The position numbers and the translations under genes are program-made. A stretch of 44,834 nt of DNA, from assembly GCA_027576995.1 (NCBI GenBank), contig JANBQC010000052.1, forward strand, positions 31,450-76,283, written 5' to 3'. This document shows, piece by piece, positions 1 to 12,300 of this stretch. Numbering within the stretch: position 1 is the first letter of the stretch; each line of letters starts with the position of its first letter. A model generated the notes under the pieces. The model saw nothing but the letters and a program-made list of their open reading frames with translations, was not told the DNA's origin and made no database searches. The DNA comes from Dimargaris cristalligena. Its lineage: Eukaryota; Kickxellomycota; Dimargaritomycetes; Dimargaritales; Dimargaritaceae.

Positions 1-442
1 CCTCGCAGGGAGTACTCTCAGAGGGAGGAACTTCGCTGGAGTGGCCCGGAGGAGGAACCTCACTGGAATGGCCTGGGGTCGGAACTTCGCTGGAGTGGCC
101 CGGGGGAGGAACCTCACTGGAATGGCCTGGGGACGGAACTTCGCTGGAGTGGCCCGGGGGAGGAACCTCACTGGAATGGCTTGGGGGCGGAACTTCACTG
201 GAGTGGTCCGGGGGAGGAACCTCGGTGGTATGTTCCGGGGGGGGAACCTCGCTGGAGTGTCCCGGGGTGGTGGGGACCTCGGTGGTCTCGCAGGGAGTAC
301 TCTCAGAGGGAGGAACTTCGCTGGAGTGGCCCGGAGGAGGAACCTCACTGGAATGGCCTGGGGGCGGAACTTCACTGGAGTGGCCTGGGGGAGGGACCTC
401 GCTTGAATGGCCCGGGGGAGGAACTTCACTTGTATGTTCCGG
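1..442 (-). repeat. coding 27-bp minisatellite (PPPGHSSEV units) inside a 285-bp higher-order repeat
   Basis: This array of 9-codon units encodes PPPGHSSEV with substitutions at the third and fourth positions (PPPEH, PPPDH, PPPSH, PSPGH, PTPGH). The spacer motif ESTPCE occurs twice exactly 95 codons apart: the DNA at about 4-90 recurs at about 289-375 with only a few changes. Most changes keep the reading frame and physico-chemical character. Confidence 0.9.
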
Positions 443-1162
443 GGGTGGGGTCACGCCAGTCTCGCCGGGGGGAGTCACACCCGGGGGAGGGATACCCTCA
501 GTTTCGCCGGGCGGGGTCACTCCTGGGGTAGGGATACCTTCGGTCTCGCCGGGCGGGGTCACACCTGGGGTAGGGATACCCTCAGTTTCGCCGGGCGGGG
601 TCACACCTGGGGGAGGGATACCTTCGGTCTCGCCGGGAGGAGTCACACCTGGGGGAGGGATGCCTCCAGTTTCACTGGGTGGGGTCACGCCTGGGGGAGG
701 GACGGAACCACCACCGCCGGGGCTGCATTCCTCGGGGCCGCAGATGCAAGGCGGGGGAGGGGGGCAGACGAGGCCTGTATCTTCACCACCGGCGTTGCAG
801 CTGTGCTGGCAACCGGCACCGCAATGTTCGGGAGTGCTGCCACAGAAGCCCCACTTGGAACAACAGTTGCCAGGGGGACACAAAGTGTTGGCATCACAAG
901 CGCCATCGAGGCTCATCTTCTTGCCGGGCTGGACATAAGTACCATTGGAACCTGTGCACTGCGACAGACAGGTGGCGCCGCAGAATAATTCTCCGGTACC
1001 GCAGAATCCCCACCAGGAACAGCAGCTCCCTTCGGGACAGGTAACGCCGTTACCACAGGTACCATCGGTGGACACGTGGCCGAGGACGCCGGTCATGATG
1101 GTGCTGGCCATAGCCATCATGTAGATGGCGGTGACGCCAATGCGCTTAGCAGGTAGTTTCAT
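1..1162 (-). CDS. secreted chitin-binding (CBM18/hevein) protein with Pro/Ser repeat tail, 3' end cut by window
   Basis: The frame is open from the ATG at 1162 to base 1 (387 codons plus one base), so the C-terminus is missing. Residues 1 to about 28 (MKLPAKRIGV...MTGVLG) form a basic then hydrophobic secretion signal. Two hevein-type chitin-binding modules follow, at about 34-69 and 86-122. Each has the family cysteine pattern with CCSxWGFCG (CCSWWGFCG and CCSKWGFCG). A short Cys/Pro linker (about 131-150) leads into a 14-residue repeat (GIPPPGVTPPGETE, residues about 167-236), then a 9-residue repeat (PPPGHSSEV and variants) to the window edge. CBM18 modules bind chitin or chito-oligosaccharides. 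The repeat tail looks like an extended, probably O-glycosylated cell-wall stalk. I infer a wall or secreted protein; a catalytic domain or GPI signal beyond the edge cannot be excluded. Confidence 0.85.
   Translation of the reverse strand, partial: MKLPAKRIGVTAIYMMAMASTIMTGVLGHVSTDGTCGNGVTCPEGSCCSWWGFCGTGELFCGATCLSQCTGSNGTYVQPGKKMSLDGACDANTLCPPGNCCSKWGFCGSTPEHCGAGCQHSCNAGGEDTGLVCPPPPPCICGPEECSPGGGGSVPPPGVTPPSETGGIPPPGVTPPGETEGIPPPGVTPPGETEGIPTPGVTPPGETEGIPTPGVTPPGETEGIPPPGVTPPGETGVTPPPEHTSEVPPPGHSSEVPPPGHSSEVPPPGHSSEVPPPGHSSEVPPSESTPCETTEVPTTPGHSSEVPPPEHTTEVPPPDHSSEVPPPSHSSEVPPPGHSSEVPSPGHSSEVPPPGHSSEVPTPGHSSEVPPPGHSSEVPPSESTPCE
455..664 (-). repeat. coding 42-bp repeat, five tandem units (GIPPPGVTPPGETE)
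   Basis: Five consecutive 14-codon units differ mainly at one Pro/Thr position, with a degenerate sixth copy just upstream (about 665-712). They lie between the chitin-binding modules and the 9-residue repeat tail. Synonymous differences between units show that the copies are not all recent. Confidence 0.88.
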
Positions 1163-4001
1163 GGTGATCGAGGGTATCAGGCGCGTTTTCGAACAGAGGG
1201 ACGATTGAACAGGCTATACGACCTGATAGGCTAATAGTAATGGATCGAAATGGAGATTGGGTGGTTGTAATATTGTTTGAATAGGAAAAAAAAGGTAGAT
1301 TGGCGTAGTTTTAAAACACTTTTTAAATCCGCCCTTCCGTAATAGTCGGAAGTGGTAAAGGAAGTAGGTAGTGGAGAGCGACTAATAAAAAACGATGTCT
1401 TTCAAATTGGTGTGGGCGCAGCCCTTTTATATAACTTTTAGACCCTGAGTGACCAGGATCGTTGGTGAAATAGCCATCTGGCTCAAAATGGCCGAGACGA
1501 ACTGGGTATCACCCACCCCCATCGTATCGGGTCGGTAACTGAGTCCATGAGGGTTGTTTGTAGTGGGTTCACCTAGCCGTCCAATGTTACCGAGATAGTC
1601 AGGTGCAGTGAATAACCGGTGTTACTCGGTTCGACACGACAAAGTTTCAAACCAGTTGCACCCTGCATCGGTGATCCAATAGTATAATATGCCGACTGAA
1701 TCTGAATAAAGGAGTAAACCACTCCGAAGGTTTCTGACCCGGCCGACCCCGATCCCTGAGTCAAGTCAATTATTAACCGACCAATTTCCCCCAAGGTATT
1801 CTCTAAAACAGTAACTAACCGATGTACGAGTGAATTGGAATAAAACTCCTATCCCAGTCCATTTAAAACCTCGATCCGACAGGATGAGACCCCCAAGAAG
1901 ATCCACCCGAGTGCCATCGGGTAATATGCAATGGTTTCATTTATTAGCTGAATCCTCCAGAATCCCTTGCAGTGAAACCGCGGGAGCACATGAAAGGATT
2001 CAACCCCCCAGTTCTTGATTTTCTGATCGGAGCATTGTTGAGCTGGGATTTATCTTACTTAGGCATGGTCAGGTCGGAAAAGAAAATTGGTTCGCACTGG
2101 AAGCTGGGTTCCGTATGTCCGACCATATTTGGATTAGACGTGGTGTCATATAGTGGGGAACTGGGGCTCAAGCCTCGGTTTACTAACTCAGTTTCAGCTA
2201 TAAAATTAGAAAACCCTTCAGACTGCTAAGAGTGGGTTTGATTCAGATAAATCCTTCGATACTGTCTTATAGCGATGCCCAAATAATTCCGCTAGACTGG
2301 TAAAACAACGATGCACGTCATTTATAGTGGCCTAGTTGATAGATCCAATGGTTAAGACGGCGGCAATGTCGAGCAGCAAAACTATGATTTAGGTAAATGT
2401 GCCGCTGCACTTGAATCACCTATTCATTAATGACATATTTACGGCATCAAAGGCGGGTCTACTATGACGATGGTATCCAAACAGGAGCTAGTATGAATAA
2501 TGGGGTCCTAGTTGGACATAAAACTACCGAGCTTCGCCAAGTCAAACAATAGGTTGTAATAAATTAGTGGGGGATCTGAACCCGTTATCTATATTACCTT
2601 GCTAATAATGTAATGCCAGCTGAATTACTTTGTAAATGTCAGTGTAAAAGCAGGTTGTTGAATTAGTCGGTTTCAGTTACTAGCACAGTATTAATGCACG
2701 AACCATGGCTAGGTCATTCAAATTCAATGACGTGGCCACAGCTTTAACCCGGCTATCCCATTTGACTGCATCTCTAGAGCAATTACTATTAATAAATCAC
2801 CGGCGAACCACTAGTGCGTCCTGTCTTAAAATAGATGCCCCTTAAAAGTGATTATCGCCTGGTAAAAGACGAACGAGCGATGAGAAACAAGGTTTCACAC
2901 TTGAAGCCAGGGTAAAGTACAACCAAGCACAGTAATGGGCTACCGGATAACATCCCAACGTGCTTCCGATGTTTGGACCTAAGTCAGACCACCAGCATTA
3001 TACCGAAAGGCAAGCAAAAATGCGGCTTGCTCATCTCCCCATTCTCTTCACTGAGACCATAAGCCCTAAACAGAGCCAAACACCATCGGAAACTACCTGA
3101 TTCGGATGCGTACATCTTACAATAAGAGCTGCTGCTGCACATCTGAGATATTGTCTAGTACCACTTAGTCCCAGCGCTTATCCCGGCGAGTAAATTCAAC
3201 GATATGCGGAAATACGCGGACAATTTCCTACTCACACCAACTGCTCTATACTATTGTAGCAGTGAAACCTCGAACTAGTCTAACCATGGCCGGGATCAGA
3301 CAGCAAACCGCACCTATATTTGCACTAGACCTCTATTGTATGGGGCATTAATAACAATGCCCTTCTAATAAACTGATTGACCTGAATGGAACGCCTTCGT
3401 ATAGGAGGGACCCCCTTGTTAGGTTTCGACAAATATTTAACAGCTTAGATGCATACTCCTGAAATTGGACCCTCCCCTGGTTTCAGGCTAAAGGAGTCAA
3501 TCATACACCCAATTGGGCTCAATATACCGACCCCGGCCCCTTTACCCTCATAATAGGTGTGTAGCGTGGCAAGTAGACGGCTGAAGGGGGGTCGATGGTA
3601 TCCCCACAGTATGTACAACACCCTGCTATCAGGAGCATCGATAGCCGCCCAATACTTGAGCTCAATTTTAGTCTGACCTAATCAGCGCACATCTCTGAAT
3701 TATTGATAGGAAACTCTTATTCAACCCCCTGTTTCTGATGAAAAACATCTGAACTAAACTATATACCCGCGACCTTATTTCATTGTAACGAACCGTGAAT
3801 ACCATATACGCTATGGACTTTAAGTATTAGAATAGCCCATATGGGGTGTTAAACAAGGCAGTGCCACTACAATTGGACCAGTTATTAAAAATGTGGTAAT
3901 TTTATACTGTAAATATAGCTCAACAATCCCAGCCCACAAAACCGAGATACGACGTCAATTAAATATAAAATGTTAAATATAGTACAGCCTTGAAAGGCTC
4001 T
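1163..4001. other. 2.8 kb spacer, no convincing gene
   Basis: AT-rich sequence with frequent stops in all frames. The longest minus-strand frame (about 1573-1848, some 90 codons) ends in a stop, lacks an ATG at its beginning and has no recognisable domain; a frame of that length is expected by chance here. No tRNA-like cloverleaf, transposon end or tandem array was seen. The left end must hold the promoter of the chitin-binding protein gene, and the right end the 3' region of the RING ligase gene. Confidence 0.6.
1424..1434 (-). promoter_or_regulatory. TATA-like element upstream of the chitin-binding protein gene
   Basis: On the minus strand this reads TTATATAAAAG, a good TATA-box match, about 265 bp before the chosen ATG. 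The distance would imply a 5' leader of roughly 200 bp or a leader intron. Assignment is by sequence match only. Confidence 0.35.
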
Positions 4002-5521
4002 TTATCGGCTGGTTCGTTGATAAAGTAAGAAACCAGGCCCCGCTTTTTTTATACATGGCAGGGCACAGTCCCGCTTACACAGCGGGCATACGGAAGACTT
4101 CTTCGTAAGCCATTGGTCGATGCAGGCTACATGGAAATCGTGCCGGCAAGGCAGTTGCCGAATCTTTTGCCCTCCCCGTATACTTTCTTGACAGATGGCG
4201 CAGTGTTCACCCCTGCTTTCGCTACCGCTACTAGGTCCACCGGATTTGCTCCGATTCCCCGAAGAATGGCAGTGGGACTCGCCCATTAGGGGCCGTATGC
4301 CACTCCTCAAGCTGGCCACGGCAGCCGCCAGGCCAAATTGGGGAGCCCGCGCGGCCCGTCGCTCACCGAGATCCAAATCTTCGTCCACCTGTTCCTCGCC
4401 GTCATTACTTGACACCTGGGGGGTGGCCCGCTTCAATGAGGACAGAGCTCGTTTTGGGGTACTGATGACGGGTAAATACTCCAACAGTAATGGGTCCAGA
4501 GGGCCCGGGGCGCCCTGCTTAAGGCCCGTTTCGAGCATTTCTATACCACGGCTACGACGCATAGCCAGAAGGCGACTGTACTGATAACGGCGGTAGGCGA
4601 AATAGGTAATGAGTAAAAAAACCACAAAGGCGATAGAGCCAATGACGGAGCCGGCGATGATGGCACGTTTTTTCGACGTGGGCATGACGCTAAAGTCCAC
4701 CGGCTGGCCATCTTTATCGAGTAAGACGAGCCGAAGGTTCAGGAAAGGGGCGTAGTGGCCATCGCGCCCTCGGTCGTCCATCAGAATCGGCTGATTGATA
4801 TTATACCGGTTCATAACTCCGAGAAGCGGGTGGACCCGCCGATAGGAGATCATGATACAATGGTGGTTATGAAGTGCTGGGAAATCGCGACAGCGGAGGG
4901 TATCGGATTTTACATATACAATCACCAGGTTGACGTTGGGGTCGAAAACATCAACAGGTGCGGTTTTGTCCAACACCGTTTTGTCATATATGGCGACGTA
5001 GCCGAGATTATAAGGGAAGCTCGGTGCTGTGGTGTTGGTGTGTAAGTAGGCCAGCCCCTATATTCCGATAACGTCAGTATAGATTGAAAATGACCATTAG
5101 TGACTAAGCAACGAGTAATATTGCTCAGTGGCGGGCAGCTGTATGGACTTACACAAAATAGGGACTCAAGGAGAGGTATATAGATACCCATATATCTAAT
5201 ATTTATCGGGACCCCCCCCCTCCCCGGAATACACCCCGGTATGGGTGTCAGTTAGGCTATTTCCGGCTTAAAAGGGCTCTGAATAGTAGTAAATATAAAC
5301 ACGGGACCTACCTCGAAGGAGCTTTTCGATGACGGGAACCCAACGTCGACCGCCGGACCGGATATAACTTCGAATGAGGTATCGTTGGTGGCAACCAAGA
5401 AATCGCTGTTAAGGCTTACCTTGTCCACCCATATACGAAACCGGAAGTCGCTGGTAGTGGATCCATGGGTGGCCAGCCCGAGGAGCAGAAGCGCGATACC
5501 CCAAATTGGGGAAAATACCAT
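4002..5521 (-). CDS. PA-TM-RING-H2 E3 ubiquitin ligase (RNF13/RNF167-like)
   Basis: Two exons, 5521-5312 and 5057-4002, give a 421-residue protein. The 254-bp intron (donor GTAGGT, acceptor ATAG, CTGAC branch-like site nearby) joins in phase 0. Exon 1 starts with a signal peptide (hydrophobic residues about 5-19). A protease-associated domain spans about 70-190 and includes FPYNLGYVAIYD and VNLVIVYVKSD. One membrane helix lies at about 202-224 (AIIAGSVIGSIAFVVFLLIT), followed by a basic flank, a disordered linker and a RING-H2 finger (C356, C359, C374, H376, H379, C382, C394, C397). The family consists of endosomal/vacuolar membrane ubiquitin ligases with a lumenal PA domain and a cytosolic RING that recruits E2 enzymes. 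The RING-H2 ligands are complete, so an active ligase is expected. Membrane location is inferred from architecture. Confidence 0.9.
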
Positions 5522-8500
5522 GATTTAGAATGAAAAGTTAACTCTATGGCGGTTTTAAATAATAATAATAATAATAAAAGCGAAAACGACTAAACTAAAC
5601 GCTGAACGACTGGTGGTAGATACTAGCTTGAAAAAATATGTATAAATGTATGGATATATACCGCCAGGGATGAGTATTCGGTATGCCCCAGCTCATTAGA
5701 TAGTGGTAGAATGGTGGTAGTAGAGTACGGTCCAAAAAACGTCACACGTCAAATTAACAACAATATACAAGCGCGCCGATTAAAGGCCAGGTATGGAAAA
5801 AAGTCGGGATAAAAGTGAGGTGTACGCGGGCGAGTCTTATGTATATATATATATGTATATGTCAGTCCAACGGATTTGGCCATACATTAGGTCAGGCCTT
5901 TGCAGTAGAATATCCCAGTGGCCAATTAAACAGGAAAAGGATTGCCCTGCAGCTCATACAAGTGTTAGGCAGGGAATAGGTTGGTCGGCTGGGCGCCGTA
6001 TTGGCTAAACGTCCCACACCACCCCCCGTTGTCGATCACTACTAGGCTGGGCTTAAGTTCAATGTGGCCACCCAGGGTTTGTATATTCCGGGCTTCCAGT
6101 TTCCTACTACTATGAATACCCCCCACACACACCACCACCTAGACATTTCTAGGCGGGATTATAAGCTGACAAGGAGGGCCTCCCTTCATAGTTGGGCAGT
6201 TTCCGAGCGGTTTAATTGAACCATAGGGACCTCTCCAATCGTGTGAACAACAGACCTCACTCTTCCAACTGAACACTTTGCTGACAGCCTGAACCAATCG
6301 TGGCTAGGTTATACAAAAATATCCACTAATAGGTGCGAGCTATTGACAGCGACTTTCAAGGACAATCTTGCTTTAAATGGCAACTAATACATAGTACTGA
6401 GGACAGGTGCGAAAGGATGTGCGCGAAACAGGGAGATGGCTGGCGACCCGTTGTCCCACATGACTGTATCCTTGTCCAGAGATTTATTTTCCGCTGAAAA
6501 GAGGTAATTTAATGTCAAGGGGTAGACTCGGGCATTTTTTATAGGGGGGAAGGATGGTTTTATTCCCCATTTATTCGATAATGTGGATTTCCCTCTTAAA
6601 TCGGCGCATTGGTCAGCCTGTACCAAATTTATCTGTTCTCCATCAAGGATGAGAGAGGGGGGGGTTAATAAGTCTGGGCGAATATATCTCCGGGAATAGA
6701 TATTTATCCCAACTAGAACAAGCGGCTTCAGCAAGGGGTCGACTTTATCCTGCCATTTTTAAATAGCACAGATCCCTCACTCCAACCCACTGGCTCCCAC
6801 CCCTCCCAATACCGGTCGATAGCCAGATATTAACGCGAAAACAGTTGGGTATAAATGGGAAAGGTTTCAACTACAGGCTTTATTCCAAAAAAATCCGTTG
6901 GATGAGGCAAATATTACTGGTTAAAAATGAATCGCCTGCTTATTTCCCTCCATACATGTATTTTCGTAACCCTTACACAGTTGGACCGAATTTCACCCAA
7001 ATGGACCAGACTACTAATGAAACCTCTACTTGTGAGATAGGTGCAGCTTTAACTGCCAATCAGGCAGGTTTTGATTTCCTAGAACAGAGAAATTGTCAGC
7101 ACTAGGGGGATGGCATGAGTTAATTCAATACCCATTGCTTTATCAGATAATTGATGAGAGTCGACTAAAATGCCTCTATCATCCCTTGGCTAGCCCCCAT
7201 TGGTATGCCTCCCACCAGCATATATGTATATATTTTAAAAAGAGACTCAAGAGCCCACCTAATAAAAAAACGCTATTGGGTGAACACGTCGCTGTAAAAA
7301 AAACTAGGGATGGTAGAGTCCAATAGTAGAGACTACCGGGGTAGAGAGGATCGCCCAGTGCCATGTCCTGCAATGGTTGAGGCGGGCGTATTAATGGCCG
7401 GCTCATCTATTTCCCGTGTTTGAAGGTGAAGAGCATAGACATAGTGCTGATGAGCTTTAATCTAAGATGACCCTCGAGGGGTGTTGGCACTGCCTCTTCT
7501 CATAGAAAGAGATCACTTAAAACCGAACCCAGAGAGGGGTAGTCTCATTGACAGTGGGGAGATCAAGTCACCATTCTTCCCGATTAATAGCAAAGACCGG
7601 TTTTATTTTTGCACTCGCTGTACAGTTTTATCCAACTAAGGAAACTGTGTTGGTGAATAAAAAACCATGGTTCCTCGACGGAGAGAATCCCCCGGTACTC
7701 TGAACTCAGAAATAGGTTTGATAAACCGAAATTGGGCCCCCTACCCCTAACAAATCATCGGCTAATCCCCCCTCCTCCACTCTAAGACGACCCTGGTGGA
7801 ACTCAGTTTGGGAGGATTGAACCAGCAGCAGGTTTGGGAGACGAGGTAGAATAGGATAGTATAGGGGGATTGTCGGAGGGTGAAGCAGATACTTACTTCT
7901 CAGTGAGATGATTTCGGCAAGGGTGTGATCCTCGGAGCCTCGCTGGTGTTGGCGTGTAGGAGATTGCTTTTTTGCTACCCAGCCCAGCCTTGTCTGGATA
8001 TTATCCAATACTACCCCGTAACGAGTTTTTGCGAAGGGCTATCCCGATAAAACGGTGAGCTATGATCAAGTTTATGGAGTCGGGGGTTAAACGAGACTGT
8101 CCTGACACGGAATACCCCCCTCACATACACCCACAGACACACATACAACGGCTTCACAGTCGAGCCGCTCGTGAAGGTGAGATTTACCAACTTTATTTTA
8201 AGGTTCGAGTGTCCGAATTACAGAGGCCTTGATGGATAATTTTTCGCACCCAAGGGAGCAGTCGAGGTAGTGGTAAGCAACACCACCTTCCTCCCTTTTC
8301 ATGTAGATTAATGCCTGAGAAAGTTACCCCGCCCAATCGGATTGAAAGGTGAGAATAAATCAGTAGGAGGGGTAGTTTGACTACTAAAAAAGCCCTGTTA
8401 TCAACTCACAGTGCAGTGGGCCTTTTCAGTATACGCTCTTCTCGTAGTATTTTCACTCTACCCCCCCCCTTAACATTAGCAGACAATCATCTACGTATTT

Positions 8501-9346
8501 CTAGCATGTGGCCAATTGTAAAGGGGTATAGAATTCATATTGTTAGAGCTAATTCTGATTTTCCCCCTTTGTTTCACCCCTCCCCCCCTGTTCTACACCA
8601 TCAGGTCAAAACGCTGACTTAAACCTGCTCTGCTGAAACCTTGACCGTGAGGTCGAGGGGCCGGATTACTACCCCGGCGCACTCCCCTCATGAGCCCCCT
8701 TATTCCCCAGCTATCTATATCAAAACCCACTGGTACGAAACATGCAAAGCATACCCACATTAAATTAAGAGCATTGGTGAAGATGTCGAATTATTGATTA
8801 TCTAATGGGTGTGCTAAATAGAATCCAAATAGAACCGAATTATCTAGCCGTGTTGGGGCCTGGCGTTCTACCATTTATTATCATGGGAGTTTTGTTGAAA
8901 AGGTGGAAGTCATGTCAAACTTATGCAAAACTAAAACATTCTATTAAAAATATAAAAATTGGCAGTGGGCTAGATTCACTAGGAAATGGCGCTCATGATT
9001 ATGTATAAAATAGAAAAGGTATTAAAAAAAAGGGAATGTATACGCAGTGGGTAATTAGCGACATAAAATCGAGCCAAATACATGACCAGTTGGTTTTTAC
9101 AGGTCCCATTTTAGGGGGTTGAAGATCATTGTAGGGCATCAAGATGAACATGTCAAAAGGGGGGAGGAGTGAGTGAGGGGGGTGTGAAAATCATTGAGAA
9201 AGGATATAACTGTTTGCTAAAACGGGGCAGTTTGGGAGATGGAAAGAGAGAAAGTCGCCCAAACAAGCTGTGGGTTCCTAGTCAAAGGGAAGTAACACCC
9301 AAGTAACGGAGTATTAGCCGAATATAGCCAAAAACGGAAGGCAATA
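5522..9346. other. 3.8 kb spacer, no convincing gene
   Basis: Contains microsatellites and several unlinked open frames of 60-116 codons, but no protein domain, no good exon chain and no RNA gene that I can recognise. The longest frame (about 6384-6734, minus) has no ATG at its start. A minus-strand segment near 7850-7960 has a donor-like AAGTAAGT but no partner exon. The right end is the 3' flank of the Snt2-like gene. Confidence 0.55.
5559..5577. repeat. (AAT)n microsatellite
   Basis: About six AAT units, 40 bp upstream of the RING ligase start on the minus strand, so within its promoter or 5' leader. Confidence 0.8.
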
Positions 9347-12300
9347 TTACAGGCGAATTGATTGAATAAAGCAACGGTGGCAAAGACAGTCGTTATTGGG
9401 GGAAGTCGAGGAAGCTGAGATAGCCATGGCCGGGGCGTCTGACGAGCCGTACAGGCTCTCCCTGGTTGAATTCACGGGGTGACCTGGTCCTAGAGCAGGC
9501 GAGTTGGCATCGAGTGCCTGTTCCTGCAACTGCTGCCGAACCTTGGTGAACGCGTCCAATAGGGATTGGAAGACATCCTGGCCATAATCCCCCTTCTGTT
9601 GCAAGGGTAGATTTCGCAAAAGGCGTTCGATTTCAGCGGTTAAATTATCCGATGAGTCAGGTCCGCCTTGTTCCGAAGCCCCCCCCAGTTTAGCCCGGTA
9701 GCGTTGCATCATGTCATTAAATAATTTGACATCGCTCCGTGACCACCAAAGAGGGCACCAAGCGGTCCCACATTCAACACAGGAGTGGGTCGATAGGGTA
9801 GGAAGCTGCGGGGAGGGTGGGCTGGGAATAGACGAGATGGGCCAGACGTATTCCTGCTGGAGTGTGCGGGGCATCCGCCGGGCAGCGGGGTTGCCCAGTT
9901 GTTGATCGGTATCCCGGGCCAAAATAGCCAGGGCCAGGGATGGGGGGACCAGGGTTGGTTCACTGCTTTGGGGGTCCAATCGGTGAAATGTTGAGGGCCC
10001 CTCGGGGTCGCTCCAACAGGTCAGCGTGGACGGTACCTCGGATCCCAAGAGTCCCATCTCGGTAGTAAGGCGGTTGTAGGGTGGAAACTTGGCCAATTCC
10101 TGGACCATCAAGCGGGATTTCAGGAGGGCACCCCGGCCAGGCACGTGGGACAAGCGGCTGTGTTGAATGTAGGCGGCCAAAATGGGCTGACCGGACTTGT
10201 CGGTCGCTGAGAGGGCCACGAAATTCTTCTGGCGTTCTTTGTTATGCACCGGGCAATAGACCACCGGACTTAATCGGCCCTGATTGGTGAAGAAGGCCGC
10301 GATATCGGTAATCTCGACGGTATTGGCCCCGGTGGGTGCCCACCGATCAGGCCAGGAGGGGGTCTTCACCGAGTCTGACCCCACGCGTCGGTCCGCAGCG
10401 CCGCGCTTCCCGATTGTTTTTCCTTTGGGAGTAGCTGTCGTTGGAGTAGCGACGGTACTGGCCGAAGCGTGAAGGGGAGTGGGCCGAGTAGCTCGATCCT
10501 GGGTAATAGCTTCAAAACCGACCCGGTAACCAGCCAAACCACCGGGACTGGCGAGAGGCTGGCCTGGGGATGTTTGGAGGCACGATCTAATAGCGCAAGA
10601 CACGTGGATATAACGACGACACGATGGGGCCCGACAGGGTACACATAAGCTACACTCATCAGCCGATGAAATAATCTTGCCCAGCGGCTGGTTAGCCTCG
10701 TTGGGAGTCGATGGCATACGCACAACCGGGCTACGCTTGGGTCGCAGGCTACGGCTGGAATTCCGCTGATCCTGAGACGGAGTCTGGGCCAAGGGGGTCC
10801 CATTGGTTGGCTCCAGTCCAATCTTGGTAGGCGTAGCCGCTGTATCAGCAAGGGGCATTCGACTATTGGTGCGGGACAGAATAGGAGTGATAGCCTCGCT
10901 GAGTAGGGCCGAGTCAAAGGGGGTGGGGGGCGGAACAGCGGCCAAGCAAATTTCACATTGGTGGGTCCAGCGGTTGTAGAGTAGGGCGGAGGTACCCTCC
11001 ACGGGTTGAAGCGAGGCCCCGTTCCCAAAGGTCATTTCCGGAATCCCGAGAGCGCACCACATGTGGACCCAGTTATTATCCACGGTCGGCTTAAGTGCCT
11101 CATAGACGGACACAGGGCCGTAGAGCGGGGATCGCCCCGGTTGGCGGCACAAGATACAGGAGTACTGCCGAGAAATGTAGGGCTGGCGCACGTTGCGGCA
11201 GGCGTCGCACGACCAGGGACGGGGAAGCGATGCATATACGGAAGGGTCGGAGACTGGCAAGGGTAGGGCAGGGACGGGGTTCCCGGCTGAATCCGGGACA
11301 CCGTAGCAAAAGGCATGGACCGAGAGGCCACAGTCGCTACAGGTCAGAAGAGCGGGGTGTTTGGTATCGGGGTGGATACATACGGCACACGGAGTAGGCG
11401 AGTGCTGTACGACCCGGAGTCGCTTGGTGGCATTCTTGGGGCTATCAGTATCGGGGGATCGGGGACCGGATTTGGCACTGCGGGGACCCATGGAACGTTT
11501 TCCGCGAACCGGGGTATCGTCGTCACCGATATCCACCATGAGACCGCGGGCAGACTTGCGACCACTTTGTGGGGTGGTAATAGACCCAGCCCCCCGTTGC
11601 TTGGAGCCCCGGCCGGGCGGCACATAATGACTATCGGCTGACCCTTCGCGACGCCGAGCGTGAGGTGGGGCTTCAAGGGCAAAAGTCCAGCCGCTGGGCG
11701 TGTTGGGAGTGGAAGCCCGGGAAGGTCCCCGGGAGTTGCCCCGGCTAATCGCCCGTCCCGTAAAGACACTTAAATCGCCAGGAGCCCCTCCAGCGACCTG
11801 CATGCCGTTCAACGAGGACGGAATTAAATAAAGGCTCGTGAACAACATGAGTGGGGCGACAGCCAGGGGATCCAGTAATTGATCCCGGATAGTATCCCAA
11901 CTTAGGTCAAACTTGGTCAACAGCGGGATCAGTTGGGGCCCGGCCAGCGGGGAGAACAGCATTGTGTTGATTAGGAACCGCTCGTATTCGCCCACACCGG
12001 GCAGTGCGGAGTATTTGAGCCAGTAGTAACCGCACACATCACACAAGTGTTTCACTGCATTGCGCTGCCGCCGGTTGTAGGTGATCATGGAGACAGTACC
12101 ACTCATGGGGATGTGCGGAGTGGTAGCCGACGGCAGAGGCGACGGGTGGGGCTGGAGCCCGGCCTGTGTAACTGGGGTCACTTCGGTGCCGGGATTGGAC
12201 CGGGATCCGTACACGGCGGTGGTGGTGGATATCGGCTCATGGGCCAATAGACCGTCCTGTAAGGTGCGACTAACGATGGTAGTCAGCGGGGTCACGACAG

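Noticed and set aside
225..988. Long plus-strand open frames of Gly/Arg- or Gly/Pro-rich protein (about 190-240 codons)
   Set aside because: They are antisense readings of the GC-rich coding minisatellite. The minus frame has a signal peptide and two hevein domains and is clearly the real gene.
1573..1848. Minus-strand frame of about 90 codons preceded by an acceptor-like GATAG
   Set aside because: No ATG, no upstream exon with matching donor and no domain. A frame of this length is expected by chance in 20 kb of spacer.
6384..6734. 116-codon minus frame in the 5.5-9.3 kb spacer
   Set aside because: Starts without ATG, no domain, AT-rich surroundings and no plausible splice partners.
7810..7835. 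tRNA B-box-like GGTTCAATCC on the minus strand
   Set aside because: The flanking bases do not form a T-stem and no A-box or acceptor stem is present. Similar matches near 36494 and 42777 fail in the same way.
7706..8008. Minus-strand frame with a GAGAAGTAAGTAT donor-like site
   Set aside because: The part after the donor is pyrimidine- and Pro-rich like an intron, and no second exon or family match could be found.
10366..11028. Long frames antisense or alternate to the Snt2 gene
   Set aside because: Shadow frames of a GC-rich 5.5-kb exon; none carries a domain.
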